A stretch of 64,000 nucleotides of DNA from Saccharina japonica. Lineage: Eukaryota; Sar; Phaeophyceae; Laminariales; Laminariaceae. The notes below the pieces were generated by a model. That model was not told the origin of the DNA and did not search any database. It was given only the letters and a program-made list of their open reading frames with translations. This document shows, one piece after another, positions 49,701 to 60,669 of the stretch (position 1 is its first letter; every line of letters begins with the position of its first letter). The DNA lies in assembly GCA_008828725.1 (NCBI GenBank), contig MEHQ01000917.1:1-64000 (forward strand), written 5' to 3'. The position numbers and the translations under genes were made by a program.

Positions 49701-52700
49701 AACGAGACGAGAACAAACAACAAAACCGCACGAGACCAAATGTCGCACGACAAAAACAAAACAGGCAATAACAAGGCACCCTATACGTATACCGCAGGGC
49801 ACGGTTTACAAGGCTGCAACGTAAATATGTCGGAAACGAGCCAGCGCCGAAACACAAGCGGTCAGCGGCATGAAAAACAACACAGCATGACGCAACACCC
49901 TGTCAAAAGACAATACCGTAAGACGTACCATAAAACTCGTCACACCACACAGCGACGAAAATTGCCGTACACGTGATAAATGGCAGAATTACAACGCACA
50001 CAACGCAAAGTCATATTAAAAAAAATAAAAACAACAACAGCTGTGAGCTCGACGATTTCGTCGAAAGCTCATATTTGCTAGCTGAGTGTAATACTTCGAT
50101 CGCGCGTACTTAAGGATTTTATGTAGTACATAACGTACTGCACTAACGTCGCAACGCAACAACGCCACAACGACAAACACTACCCAATAATACATCACAC
50201 CGTCCCTATCGCCACAGCATCCTCGAATACACTACGTACGTCTTACCGGGGGGAGCATAGTAAATAGGACCAAATGCTGTTAGTTAAAAATAGATAAGTA
50301 TATAGGTTTTCGTGTGTATCGAAGGTCCTATTTACTGTGGTCCCCACGTAATACACGGAAACAGCTGAAGAGCATGTACAGCTCGAACAACCTCTGTGGC
50401 TATTTTAAACGACGACGCTGTGCTGTAACCTTTGAGGATGTTGAAGTTCAATGGTGCCACACTTTTCGACGTTGGGATGAGAGATGCCGTCATGACATTA
50501 TGACGGTATGCGGTGCCTTACTATATCGTTGTGTTGTGTTGTGATTCTCGCCATTTGGCGTGTGTTACAGCAATTTTCGACAGTGTGGTGTGACGATGGT
50601 ATCAAGTGTCTCTTTTCAAGAGCTCGAACATTACAAGACCCCGTATCATAAGTGTTTTGCACCATATACATAGAGCTTGCACGTGGTCCGGCCGGCCGCT
50701 TACATGATGCAGGGCTCGACGTAGGGCTTGAAGTGCTCCTTTCCCACGGCTATCGCCACGTGCCCCATGCACTCCAACGCTCGTCCTCTCAGCTGTAGTC
50801 GTCGATTCCCGCAGCCGATAGCACAGTCGACAGAAAGCATGTAGAGCAGCAGCAGCAGCAGCAGCAGCAGTGATTTGGCGAAAGGGTGGGGGCATCGAGA
50901 GCGGATAAGTCGGGGTATGGTTGGTTTTATACAACAAGAGCAGCAGCAGCAGCAGCAGCAGCAAACGAGCAAATGTGGCATGAGGGGGGGGGGGGGGGGT
51001 ACTCATGTCATGCACTGCCGTAGTCGTATGACCATAGGCCCTCGCATCCCGACAATACCGGGACGGAGCAAGTTGGGGGGGGGGGGTATTGTGTATGCTG
51101 CGGGTGCTCGTCTTCCCCATGCACCCACTTTATGTCACACCGAGAGCCGAAAACGTGTATGTACCAGGTACCGCTCTGTTCCGAAATACGTTTAAGGGCC
51201 GCTTTTACATTCAAGTGTAATCCAAAACTGTTCTTATATTCAAGGACAGATAGAGCGGCACCAAAAACCAGGCAACAGGTATGATACGTACCAAGGTAGC
51301 TTGATATCGCGCTCCCACGCGAACGATTGACTGCTCGGCGTATTAGTACAAATAATCACGAACGCACGAAGCCCTTCTCATAAAGACGTGTCATACATAT
51401 ATACATATATATATAATATATAGCTGCCGATGACTGGCTGTCTCCCGGCAGAGCTAATCTACAGCAATCGATGAGGGATCCGACACCGCCGAAACAGTCA
51501 GCCGACATTACAAGAAATGGAGAACCCATGAGGGAAAAATAGCCATTTTGTTTTTGACGGGCACACATACAAAAAGCGCGAAGCACCAACGGCAGGTAAG
51601 GCAGCACCGCACACAGCGGTAGTTATAACTGAGGTATACCGTGCTTGGTATCTCGTCTCGAATGACATGTAACGCTTGCCCGCTTCGGCTTCAATCGTTC
51701 AGGATCGTTTGATGCGAAATTCAAGTGAGAGTGGCGCCTAGAACAAGATTGACCCCCCCCCCCCCTCCTCCCTCCCTCCCCCCCCCCCCCTCCCCTCCCT
51801 CTCTCCTCCTCCCTCCCTCCCTCTCCCCCTCTCTCTCCTTCTCCCCTCTCCCTCTCTTCCTTCTCCTCTCCCCCCCCCATCCCTCTCTCCCTCCCCCCCC
51901 GTTCCTCACGTTGAGCATTTTCTCCTCCTGCAGGGTCATGAGCGGGCCGAGCATGCCGCACGTTGCCGCCATGTAGGGCAGGAAGCTCTCCCCGGCCGAC
52001 ACCGCCGTTGCCGCGATTGCCGCTACCGACATCTCCTGCGGTGGGTTACGGTAACATACAAACAAAAACAAAAAAAAATGTTATGTGGGTATATACGTAC
52101 GTACATACCACTCTGTCCAGAAATATAAGCACCGTTAATACTGAATATTTATGTACAAATGGTGCTTATAAATCTGCACAGAGTGGTACCAGTCTGGTAT
52201 ACCAGGTATATACCAGAGTATACAATACCGGTATGTAGGTATCGATACGAAGCACGGCAGCCAGCGTCCCCGGCGGCCCTGTATATAGTCGTCACTACTA
52301 AGGTCGATTTCGCGAGTTCGAGCCCACCCCCCGCCCCCGCCCCTCCGTCGAGGGGCTTGTTCTTGTCCAAAGTTGACTTGCAAGGAAAGCGCCTATCAAT
52401 GGCGTGTGCACGTATGCACAGCACTTTGACGCGAGTTGACGAGGGAAGAAGGACAAAGGTACTATTACAGGGTGGGCTATTGTTATAAACATACCTGGTA
52501 GGAATCAGAACCCACGATGGAACAAAAAAAAAGAAGGATGTACCCCCGTAAGTTTACACTCCACATTTGATTATGATTACTACACAAGCCCCCCCCCCCC
52601 GTGAAAGCACTGGCAGACACTTATCAAGAGGAGGCTATTTCTATGTGCGGTGAGAGAGGCTCCACACATATGCGATATCTAGTGAATGTATATGGCGGAG

Positions 52701-53632
52701 GCGGTCTGCCAAGACGCCTAAAGCGGCCGTCAAATCCCGTTCAAGCCTAGGATGCAGAGAGCCGGAACCAACCTCAGAGAGCTATGCTAGAACACGAGCA
52801 TCTCACCGTATGAAGTCGCTCCATGCTCTCGTGCCCGGGACAGTAGCTACGCAGACGTCCCGCATGGGCGGTCACAGTTTCTGTCGCGTTCGTGGCAGTT
52901 GCGCCACTTCCGCTCTAGATCTGCCGAGGGACGAGCTCTTATATCAGCGTTCCCGAGCATTGCACGGAGGCCGAGAGAGGTCAAAAACGGGTCGCAACGC
53001 ACTCTCAGCCACACATCCTCCGCCACCTAGCAGGAACGACGCCCTGAAAAAGGGCCGTATCGTCAATGTTTGGTACACACAGCATAATAATGGGGGGAAA
53101 ATAGTTGAGAGGGCCAGGTGTGTGGGAGGGCGGGAGTGGGGAGGAAGGGGGGGGGGGGGGGGGGGGGGTGAATGGAGGGAAGGTGGGGGGCAGGGGGATG
53201 GGGGGGACGCGAGTAATCAACGTTGGCGGTCTTGGGCGTGCCTCTGAGGGGTAAAAAACTCCTCGCGGGATATTTGACAAGGTAAGCACAGGGAAACGAG
53301 CTAGGCGGAGCCGTCGAAAACGGATGTTTGTGTAGATGTGGATGTTGGCGAAGCACCGTGCCGCCAACAAAAGAGATGACGGGCACACAAGACTACGTCC
53401 ACTAAAAGGAGAGGAAGAAGCAAGACACGGAAGGGAAGGGCAGGAAGGAAGGAAGACATGAGACGGACGCAGCACGCACCTTCACGTTGTCCGTGGCGTC
53501 GTCCAACAGCTGGAACACGATGGGAAGCACTTTGTCGCTGTGGTCCAAGATCTCCGGCTGGCAGTGCTCCGCGAACTGCCCCAGGCAGAAGCACGAGCAC
53601 TCGCGCACGTGGGGGCTCTGGTCAAGCGCCAA
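41293..53632 (-). CDS. IPO4: Importin-4/Kap123-like karyopherin-beta, C-terminal part, 14 exons
   Basis: The protein is a HEAT-repeat nuclear import receptor. Exons in coding order: 53480-53632, 51910-52035, 50704-50792, 49290-49434, 48014-48109, 46942-47088, 46268-46342, 45662-45787, 44772-44888, 44178-44315, 43607-43743, 43208-43326, 42327-42617 and 41293-41468 (stop TAG). All have GT-AG borders and every junction is in phase. Landmarks: HVRECSCFCLGQFAEH; a Glu/Asp-rich loop (ESDDEDEDGG); DKKKAALVALGSLAEHVPRAFYPHL; a second acidic insert (GGDDDDEDEDDD); GVRRNAAFCAGTLAQ; and VLPVLLSALPLKTDRSENESVYTCL, typical of the IPO4/Kap123 C-terminus. The N-terminal third (Ran-binding part) is absent from the window. 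One HEAT exon that belongs between 53480 and 52035 is found only at 60447-60572. IPO5-type importins are the alternative, but the short C-terminus favours IPO4. Confidence 0.88.
41513..41712. repeat. Minisatellite in the last importin intron
   Basis: About nine units of GATGATGTTGTCATTGATGA, 18-21 bp each, lie between the exons at 41293-41468 and 42327-42617. They are open in several frames, but the stop-free frames are chance products of the repeat. The neighbouring exons join in phase without it. Confidence 0.85.
42895..43178 (-). repeat. Poly(C)-tailed dispersed repeat, long copy
   Basis: This copy is inverted relative to the plus strand: the G-run at 42895-42905 is the tail, and the 5' end reaches about 43178 (CAGCAATGGGTAATAC). 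It matches the copy at 11060-11357 over about 280 bases. A further short tail fragment lies at 42860-42890. It sits in the importin intron between 42617 and 43208. Confidence 0.85.
45391..45469. repeat. Long A-tracts in an importin intron
   Basis: Two A-runs, of about 22 and 50 bases, are separated by GGAAACC. On the gene's own strand they are T-runs, in the intron between 45662 and 44888. Confidence 0.85.
46658..46707. repeat. (CAG)n microsatellite
   Basis: About sixteen CAG units lie in the importin intron between 46942 and 46342. Shorter CAG runs occur at 50848-50868 and 50938-50961. Confidence 0.85.
47366..47903. repeat. (TAGAG)n satellite, imperfect tract
   Basis: About 105 pentamer units with scattered interruptions (TAGCG, TATAG, AGGCG and an indel near 47467) lie in the importin intron between 48014 and 47088. 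The near-identical duplication starts at its right end. Confidence 0.9.
48530..48865. repeat. Minisatellite, unit near CTCCGACGAGAAACGTCG
   Basis: About 18 degenerate units of 15-21 bp lie in the importin intron between 49290 and 48109. The duplicate is at 56126-56461. Open frames across it come from the repeat and show no protein family. Confidence 0.8.
49535..49690. repeat. Dispersed repeat with core CACTAATTCCAAGTAGTTTG
   Basis: The core is present twice here (about 49558 and 49648), twice in the duplicate (57154 and 57244) and twice at 61200-61400. Each core is followed by a G/C-poor stretch and a CGGGGTCAATG or AGGGGTTAA-like end. No coding potential was seen. Confidence 0.65.
50246..50348. 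mobile_element. TA-flanked foldback element, family 1
   Basis: The arms GGGGAGCATAGTAAATAG and its near complement CTATTTACTGTGGTCCCC enclose about 60 bases. TA lies on each side (50244-50245 and 50349-50350). Its duplicate is at 57842-57944. Confidence 0.75.
50982..51080 (-). repeat. Poly(C)-tailed dispersed repeat, 3' fragment
   Basis: The G-run at about 50983-50999 is the tail. It is followed by TACTCATGTCATGCACTGCC and GGCCCTCGCATCCCGACAAT, up to a second G-run at about 51075. Copies lie at 58578-58676 and 60670-60766. Confidence 0.8.
51171..51258. mobile_element. Foldback element, family 2 (diverged)
   Basis: The ends are CCGCTCTGTTCCGAAATA and, at the right, GGACAGATAGAGCGG. The left end follows TA, but the right flank is CA. 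Copies lie at 58767-58854 and 60855-60942. Confidence 0.6.
52108..52186. mobile_element. TA-flanked foldback element, family 2
   Basis: This is a 79-bp near-palindrome with arms CCACTCTGTCCAGAAATA and, inverted, GCACAGAGTGG, and an inner AAGCACC/GGTGCTT pair. TA lies on both sides (52106-52107 and 52187-52188). Its duplicate is at 59704-59782, and an independent member lies at 63442-63519. Confidence 0.78.
52646..53479. other. Importin intron region lacking the expected HEAT exon
   Basis: The exon encoding GVSCYVLEMFTEN should fall here. It does not, and the sequence differs from the matching place in the second copy (60241-60600), apart from a diverged stretch of about 50 bases near 52710 (CTGCCAAG-CGCCTAAA). 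G-runs lie at 53149-53168. Confidence 0.6.
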
Positions 53633-53819
53633 CTAAAAGTAGCCAGAACCGAAAAAGAAAAACGCAAGACCAAGTATCATCATCCGCCGCAAAAGCCGCA
53701 GTGTGCGGTACGGTGCGGCGTGTGGCGCGGTAGGGAGGAAGGTGCGGTTGGAACCGACGGGAGAACGAGGAAACGGGGGGGGTATAGACCCGACCGATCG
53801 ACAGGAGGACAGTTAAGAC

Positions 53820-53945
53820 AATGTCAGCAGGAGGGCGGAAGAGAGGGAGGGAGGGAGGGAGGGAGGGAGGAGAGGGGGAAGAGGAGGTAAGGGGGGAGGG
53901 GGGGAAGAGGAGGGAAGGGAGGGAGGGAAGGAAGAGAGGGAGAGA
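53820..53945. repeat. (GGGA)n-rich purine tract
   Basis: A low-complexity stretch of GGGAGGGA and GAGGAAGG units, upstream of the importin exon at 53480-53632. A pyrimidine version of the same kind lies at 51750-51900 and in its duplicate. Confidence 0.8.
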
Positions 53946-54791
53946 GCGTGGGTTCAGAGCAAAATATGGCTTGGTTATCACGCGCCGTGAGCAACATATG
54001 TATATATCTATCCAGGCGAGATATCCGAACCATACGTACATCGAATCGGCAGCAGCTGGCAGAAGCCACGGCGGGTGAGGCAATCGATCAACCAACGCCA
54101 CGTGAGAACAACAAAAAAAAATACACAAGGGGGAAAGTTCGGGATCCAAAACAAGAATGAGTAAATACCAAGGTACGAGTATGAACTACGTACGAGTACT
54201 ATTTCCACGGGAGACAAGGCTCCCGTCCCCTTTTTTTGGTTCCAGATTACTGTTGTGCTGTACCAATGCGTCGTATGTTTTTCTCGTACCTGGTATACTG
54301 CTGTACTACCGGTATATAGCTTGGGGGTCAATGAGGCCTCTTGCTGCGACCAGCAGGAGACCCTCACCCAGGGTAACTGTACTACTCCCGCGTTTGATTA
54401 TCTGGTAATTAGCGCGGCAACTCGGCGAAAAGAAAAGTCTATGCGTATGATATGATACAATAGCATTCCTCAACAAGTACGATACTCTCACGTTATGTCG
54501 CCCAAAAAGTTTGTAATTGAATTTAAATGCTACTACGAGGGGGGGGGTAGCAATCAAAACCCACGACGGACGATCCCAAAAAACATGCACCCCCTCTTCT
54601 ATACCAAACCCTGATCGGTCCTGTTTTACTATTTATGTTCCTCGTAATACGTAGCATGATTTTATCATGACGTAGTGCGTGCGCTCATGTGCTCATCAAC
54701 GTGACCGAGACCCGGCACAGGCTGCCGCCATCCCGCATGCAACCCCTCCCCGCACCCCCAGCCACGCAAACGCCAACCAGCAATGATCACG

Positions 54792-54792
54792 N
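54792..54792. other. Assembly gap (single N)
   Basis: One N separates the left sequence, ending AATGATCACG, from a perfect pentamer tract. This is where two contigs appear to have been joined. Confidence 0.95.
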
Positions 54793-55490
54793 GTAGAGTA
54801 GAGTAGAGTAGAGTAGAGTAGAGTAGAGTAGAGTAGAGTAGAGTAGAGTAGAGTAGAGTAGAGTAGAGTAGAGTAGAGTAGAGTAGAGTAGAGTAGAGTA
54901 GAGTAGAGTAGAGTAGAGTAGAGTAGAGTAGAGTAGAGTAGAGTAGAGTAGAGTAGAGTAGAGTAGAGTAGAGTAGAGTAGAGTAGAGTAGAGTAGAGTA
55001 GAGTAGAGTAGAGTAGAGTAGAGTAGAGTAGAGTAGAGTAGAGTAGAGTAGAGTAGAGTAGAGTAGAGTAGAGTAGAGTAGAGTAGAGTAGAGTAGAGTA
55101 GAGTAGAGTAGAGTAGAGTAGAGTAGAGTAGAGTAGAGTAGAGTAGAGTAGAGTAGAGTAGAGTAGAGTAGAGTAGAGTAGAGTAGAGTAGAGTAGAGTA
55201 GAGTAGAGTAGAGTAGAGTAGAGTAGAGTAGAGTAGAGTAGAGTAGAGTAGAGTAGAGTAGAGTAGAGTAGAGTAGAGTAGAGTAGAGTAGAGTAGAGTA
55301 GAGTAGAGTAGAGTAGAGTAGAGTAGAGTAGAGTAGAGTAGAGTAGAGTAGAGTAGAGTAGAGTAGAGTAGAGTAGAGTAGAGTAGAGTAGAGTAGAGTA
55401 GAGTAGAGTAGAGTAGAGTAGAGTAGAGTAGAGTAGAGTAGAGTAGAGTAGAGTAGAGTAGAGTAGAGTAGAGTAGAGTAGAGTAGAGTA
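54793..55490. repeat. (TAGAG)n satellite, perfect tract
   Basis: About 140 pentamer units without a single interruption run from the N to the start of the second duplicated block. The matching tract at 47366-47903 has many interruptions. Complete uniformity beside a gap suggests gap filling or collapse. Confidence 0.93.
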
Positions 55491-58400
55491 GCGTAAAGTA
55501 GAGCACCGTTCAGTGCTATGATAACACGTATAATATATACTCGTGTACGAAATATATGTGCCGTAAGGTATCAACGTGCTACGTATCATACATACGTCAG
55601 TGATCTCACCTCCCCATCTTCATCGTCGTCATCTGCGTCCGCAAAGCCACCGTCTTCGTCCTCGTCGTCTGATTCCTCCCCCCCGATAGGGCTGCCGTCA
55701 GACTCCTGAAAACATCAAATTTATACGCGAAAACCAAAGACGACAACAAAAACAAAAACAAAGAGAAGGGGAGAAAATAGACGCGAGTAAGAGGCTGGTG
55801 TTAACAACGTCAACCTAGACCAAGACAATGACAACGATACTATTATTAAATAATAGCAAATCACGAAGGGGGTAGGGACACAACAGAATCACCGGGGGAA
55901 TTAATAACATCTAATAGCATCTGTCAATACGATATATACATAACCAACAGTCATATCCTTACTAAATAGTACTTGGTGCGTCATTTTGATCTTCAAAACT
56001 ATCTCCGTTTTAGTATGCCCGCGAAGCACACCGGCTCTCTCGAGCGCCATCCAACCTCCCGCGGCCGCGTGGCAGCGCCACTGCTACGCTACACAAGCAG
56101 TAGCCTTCGGTGTCCCCGGAGAAAGCACGGGCGCCACGAGAGACGTCGTCGGGGCAACGACAGACGTCATCGCGACGAGAGACGCCGTCCCGTCGAGAGA
56201 TGTCGCCCCGACGATGTCTCCGACGATTTCTCCGACGAGAAATATCACGTCTCCATCTCCGACGAGAAACGTCCATCTCCATCTCCGACGAGAAACGTCG
56301 CATCTCCATCTCCGACAAGAAACATCGCATCTCGGACGAGAAACGTCGCGTCTCCGACGAGAAACGCCGTCGTCTCCGACGAGACACGCCGTCTCCAACG
56401 AAAGACATCATCATGGTTTAAGAGACGTCGTCATCGTCTAAGAGACGTTGTGATCGTCTAAGTCGCCGACTATGTAAGGTAAAGTCGTTATAAACGAGAG
56501 ACGTCCTGTCCCAAGTTGGGGATGACTTGTGTAGCGGTAGGTGGTAGGGGCGCCGTGGTAGAGATGGATACTCCGAAACCGGTCGCGCTCGCGTACGTAC
56601 TGCATTATGTTTACATTCAACAGTCTCGTTACAAAAAAAAAAGAAGGAAAATACACAAGAAACGGCGTTCGCGCAGACCAGGCCTAAACAAAATGAAAAA
56701 CAAATAACGCGGCGCTATGTAGTCAACCTGGCAGTCTACAACTATAGTAAAACGTGACACAAAAAGGTCACGGAGTTCACGAGCACAAGATGCAACAATA
56801 TGTGCCACAAAAATGAAAAACAGCATAATACGTAATGGAAGGGAAGGGAAGGGAAGGGCAGGGAAGGGGGCGCCGTGTTCCTTACCTGAATCTCCTTAAG
56901 GAGGTGAGGCACCAGCCTCTCGACGTGCGCGCTCATGTCCTCCTCCAGCACCTTGGCCAGGTTGGCGAAGAACGTGTAGCTGTACTCGTGAAGCTCGGTG
57001 CAGTCGAACTGCAACCCCTGCTCCGCTTGCCTGCAGCGAGAGGTATGCACAATGAAACACAGCAGCGGCAACACAGAAATAAAAACATGCGCTCAATTGT
57101 GAACTCCACATAAATGATATTGGCCCTTAACTTTACTGCTAAAAACGAATCCTACATTAATTCCAAGTAGTTCGTCCCCCTTACGAAGCATGCGTACATT
57201 TCTAACGGGGTCAATGTAACCCCTGTAAGACTGTAAAATGTACTGCGCACTAATTCCAAGCAGTTTGTCTGCCTCCAACAATGCGGAAACCGGGTAAACG
57301 AGACGAGAACAAACAACAAAACCGCACGAGACCAAATGTCGCACGACAAAAACAAAACAGGCAATAACAAGGCACCCTATACGTATACCGCAGGGCACGG
57401 TTTACAAGGCTGCAACGTAAATATGTCGGAAACGAGCCAGCGCCGAAACACAAGCGGTCAGCGGCATGAAAAACAACACAGCATGACGCAACACCCTGTC
57501 AAAAGACAATACCGTAAGACGTACCATAAAACTCGTCACACCACACAGCGACGAAAATTGCCGTACACGTGATAAATGGCAGAATTACAACGCACACAAC
57601 GCAAAGTCATATTAAAAAAAATAAAAACAACAACAGCTGTGAGCTCGACGATTTCGTCGAAAGCTCATATTTGCTAGCTGAGTGTAATACTTCGATCGCG
57701 CGTACTTAAGGATTTTATGTAGTACATAACGTACTGCACTAACGTCGCAACGCAACAACGCCACAACGACAAACACTACCCAATAATACATCACACCGTC
57801 CCTATCGCCACAGCATCCTCGAATACACTACGTACGTCTTACCGGGGGGAGCATAGTAAATAGGACCAAATGCTGTTAGTTAAAAATAGATAAGTATATA
57901 GGTTTTCGTGTGTATCGAAGGTCCTATTTACTGTGGTCCCCACATAATACACGGAAACAGCTGAAGAGCATGTACAGCTCGAACAACCTCTGTGGCTATT
58001 TTAAACGACGACGCTGTGCTGTAACCTTTGAGGATGTTGAAGTTCAATGGTGCCACACTTTTCGACGTTGGGATGAGAGATGCCGTCATGACATTATGAC
58101 GGTATGCGGTGCCTTACTATATCGTTGTGTTGTGTTGTGATTCTCGCCATTTGGCGTGTGTTACAGCAATTTTCGACAGTGTGGTGTGACGATGGTATCA
58201 AGTGTCTCTTTTCAAGAGCTCGAACATTACAAGACCCCGTATCATAAGTGTTTTGCACCATATACATAGAGCTTGCACGTGGTCCGGCCGGCCGCTTACA
58301 TGATGCAGGGCTCGACGTAGGGCTTGAAGTGCTCCTTTCCCACGGCTATCGCCACGTGCCCCATGCACTCCAACGCTCGTCCTCTCAGCTGTAGTCGTCG

Positions 58401-60240
58401 ATTCCCGCAGCCGATAGCACAGTCGACAGAAAGCATGTAGAGCAGCAGCAGCAGCAGCAGCAGCAGTGATTTGGCGAAAGGGTGGGGGCATCGAGAGCGG
58501 ATAAGTCGGGGTATGGTTGGTTTTATACAACAAGAGCAGCAGCAGCAGCAGCAGCAGCAAACGAGCAAATGTGGCATGAGGGGGGGGGGGGGGGGTACTC
58601 ATGTCATGCACTGCCGTAGTCGTATGACCATAGGCCCTCGCATCCCGACAATACCGGGACGGAGCAAGTTGGGGGGGGGGGGTATTGTGTATGCTGCGGG
58701 TGCTCGTCTTCCCCATGCACCCACTTTATGTCACACCGAGAGCCGAAAACGTGTATGTACCAGGTACCGCTCTGTTCCGAAATACGTTTAAGGGCCGCTT
58801 TTACATTCAAGTGTAATCCAAAACTGTTCTTATATTCAAGGACAGATAGAGCGGCACCAAAAACCAGGCAACAGGTATGATACGTACCAAGGTAGCTTGA
58901 TATCGCGCTCCCACGCGAACGATTGACTGCTCGGCGTATTAGTACAAATAATCACGAACGCACGAAGCCCTTCTCATAAAGACGTGTCATACATATATAC
59001 ATATATATATAATATATAGCTGCCGATGACTGGCTGTCTCCCGGCAGAGCTAATCTACAGCAATCGATGAGGGATCCGACACCGCCGAAACAGTCAGCCG
59101 ACATTACAAGAAATGGAGAACCCATGAGGGAAAAATAGCCATTTTGTTTTTGACGGGCACACATACAAAAAGCGCGAAGCACCAACGGCAGGTAAGGCAG
59201 CACCGCACACAGCGGTAGTTATAACTGAGGTATACCGTGCTTGGTATCTCGTCTCGAATGACATGTAACGCTTGCCCGCTTCGGCTTCAATCGTTCAGGA
59301 TCGTTTGATGCGAAATTCAAGTGAGAGTGGCGCCTAGAACAAGATTGACCCCCCCCCCCCCTCCTCCCTCCCTCCCCCCCCCCCCCTCCCCTCCCTCTCT
59401 CCTCCTCCCTCCCTCCCTCTCCCCCTCTCTCTCCTTCTCCCCTCTCCCTCTCTTCCTTCTCCTCTCCCCCCCCCATCCCTCTCTCCCTCCCCCCCCGTTC
59501 CTCACGTTGAGCATTTTCTCCTCCTGCAGGGTCATGAGCGGGCCGAGCATGCCGCACGTTGCCGCCATGTAGGGCAGGAAGCTCTCCCCGGCCGACACCG
59601 CCGTTGCCGCGATTGCCGCTACCGACATCTCCTGCGGTGGGTTACGGTAACATACAAACAAAAACAAAAAAAAATGTTATGTGGGTATATACGTACGTAC
59701 ATACCACTCTGTCCAGAAATATAAGCACCGTTAATACTGAATATTTATGTACAAATGGTGCTTATAAATCTGCACAGAGTGGTACCAGTCTGGTATACCA
59801 GGTATATACCAGAGTATACAATACCGGTATGTAGGTATCGATACGAAGCACGGCAGCCAGCGTCCCCGGCGGCCCTGTATATAGTCGTCACTACTAAGGT
59901 CGATTTCGCGAGTTCGAGCCCACCCCCCGCCCCCGCCCCTCCGTCGAGGGGCTTGTTCTTGTCCAAAGTTGACTTGCAAGGAAAGCGCCTATCAATGGCG
60001 TGTGCACGTATGCACAGCACTTTGACGCGAGTTGACGAGGGAAGAAGGACAAAGGTACTATTACAGGGTGGGCTATTGTTATAAACATACCTGGTAGGAA
60101 TCAGAACCCACGATGGAACAAAAAAAAAGAAGGATGTACCCCCGTAAGTTTACACTCCACATTTGATTATGATTACTACACAAGCCCCCCCCCCCGTGAA
60201 AGCACTGGCAGACACTTATCAAGAGGAGGCTATTTCTATG
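55491..60240. repeat. Segmental duplication, copy 2
   Basis: The block is near-identical to 47895-52645 (offset 7596). It contains second copies of four importin exons, the 48.5-kb minisatellite, both foldback families and one poly(C)-tailed repeat. Confidence 0.92.
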
Positions 60241-60572
60241 CGGTGGTATAATCCCAGATGTACGTGAGCAATGAAATGTTATGTTTTCCCCGACCACGTC
60301 TGCCAAGCGCCTAAATGCGCCGTCGAATCCCTCAAGAGGGCAAACGAACCAACCACCGCCTCAGGAGATCAGTACAAAACCAGCATCTTATTGGTCGCCC
60401 CCGCCCCCCCCAGTCCGTCCGTCCGTCCGTCCCACTTGCCACTTGCCTTCACGCCCTTCTTCGGGGTTTGCAGCATCTGCACGAGGCGTGTCATCAGCGG
60501 CTCAAGGAACGGCATCACCGTCTCGGGCTCGAGGTTCTCCGTGAACATCTCCAGCACGTAGCAGGACACGCC
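55610..60572 (-). CDS. Importin-4-like exon block, second copy, five exons
   Basis: Exons in coding order: 60447-60572, 59506-59631, 58300-58388, 56886-57030 and 55610-55705. The first is found only here. It encodes GVSCYVLEMFTENLEPETV and fits between the exons 53480-53632 (ending DDATDNVK) and 51910-52035 (starting EMSVAAI). All junctions are in phase. The exon at 60447 ends AAG|GCAAGT, a GC-AG donor. The other four repeat exons of the main gene base for base. The last exon ends in phase 0, so it could splice in frame to 53480-53632 if the layout were real. I read the block more likely as part of the same single gene, misplaced. Confidence 0.85.
57842..57944. mobile_element. TA-flanked foldback element, family 1 (duplicate)
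   Basis: This is the second copy of the element at 50246-50348. Its last base carries the only substitution I saw between the two large duplicated blocks. Confidence 0.75.
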
Positions 60573-60669
60573 CTGAAAGAGGTCGTGTCATTATGTTTAC
60601 ACACAATAATATTTGGGGGGGGGAGTTGAGAGGTCAGATGGTGTGGCGTAGGGGGATGTGTGTGTGTGT

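Larger units (their letters stand above)
47895..52645. repeat. Segmental duplication, copy 1
   Basis: This 4.75-kb block recurs at 55491-60240, offset by 7596. I saw one substitution (G at 50348, A at 57944) and one base of difference in a C-run near 52590. It contains four importin exons with their introns and several repeats. Homology stops abruptly after TATTTCTATG at 52645. Confidence 0.92.
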
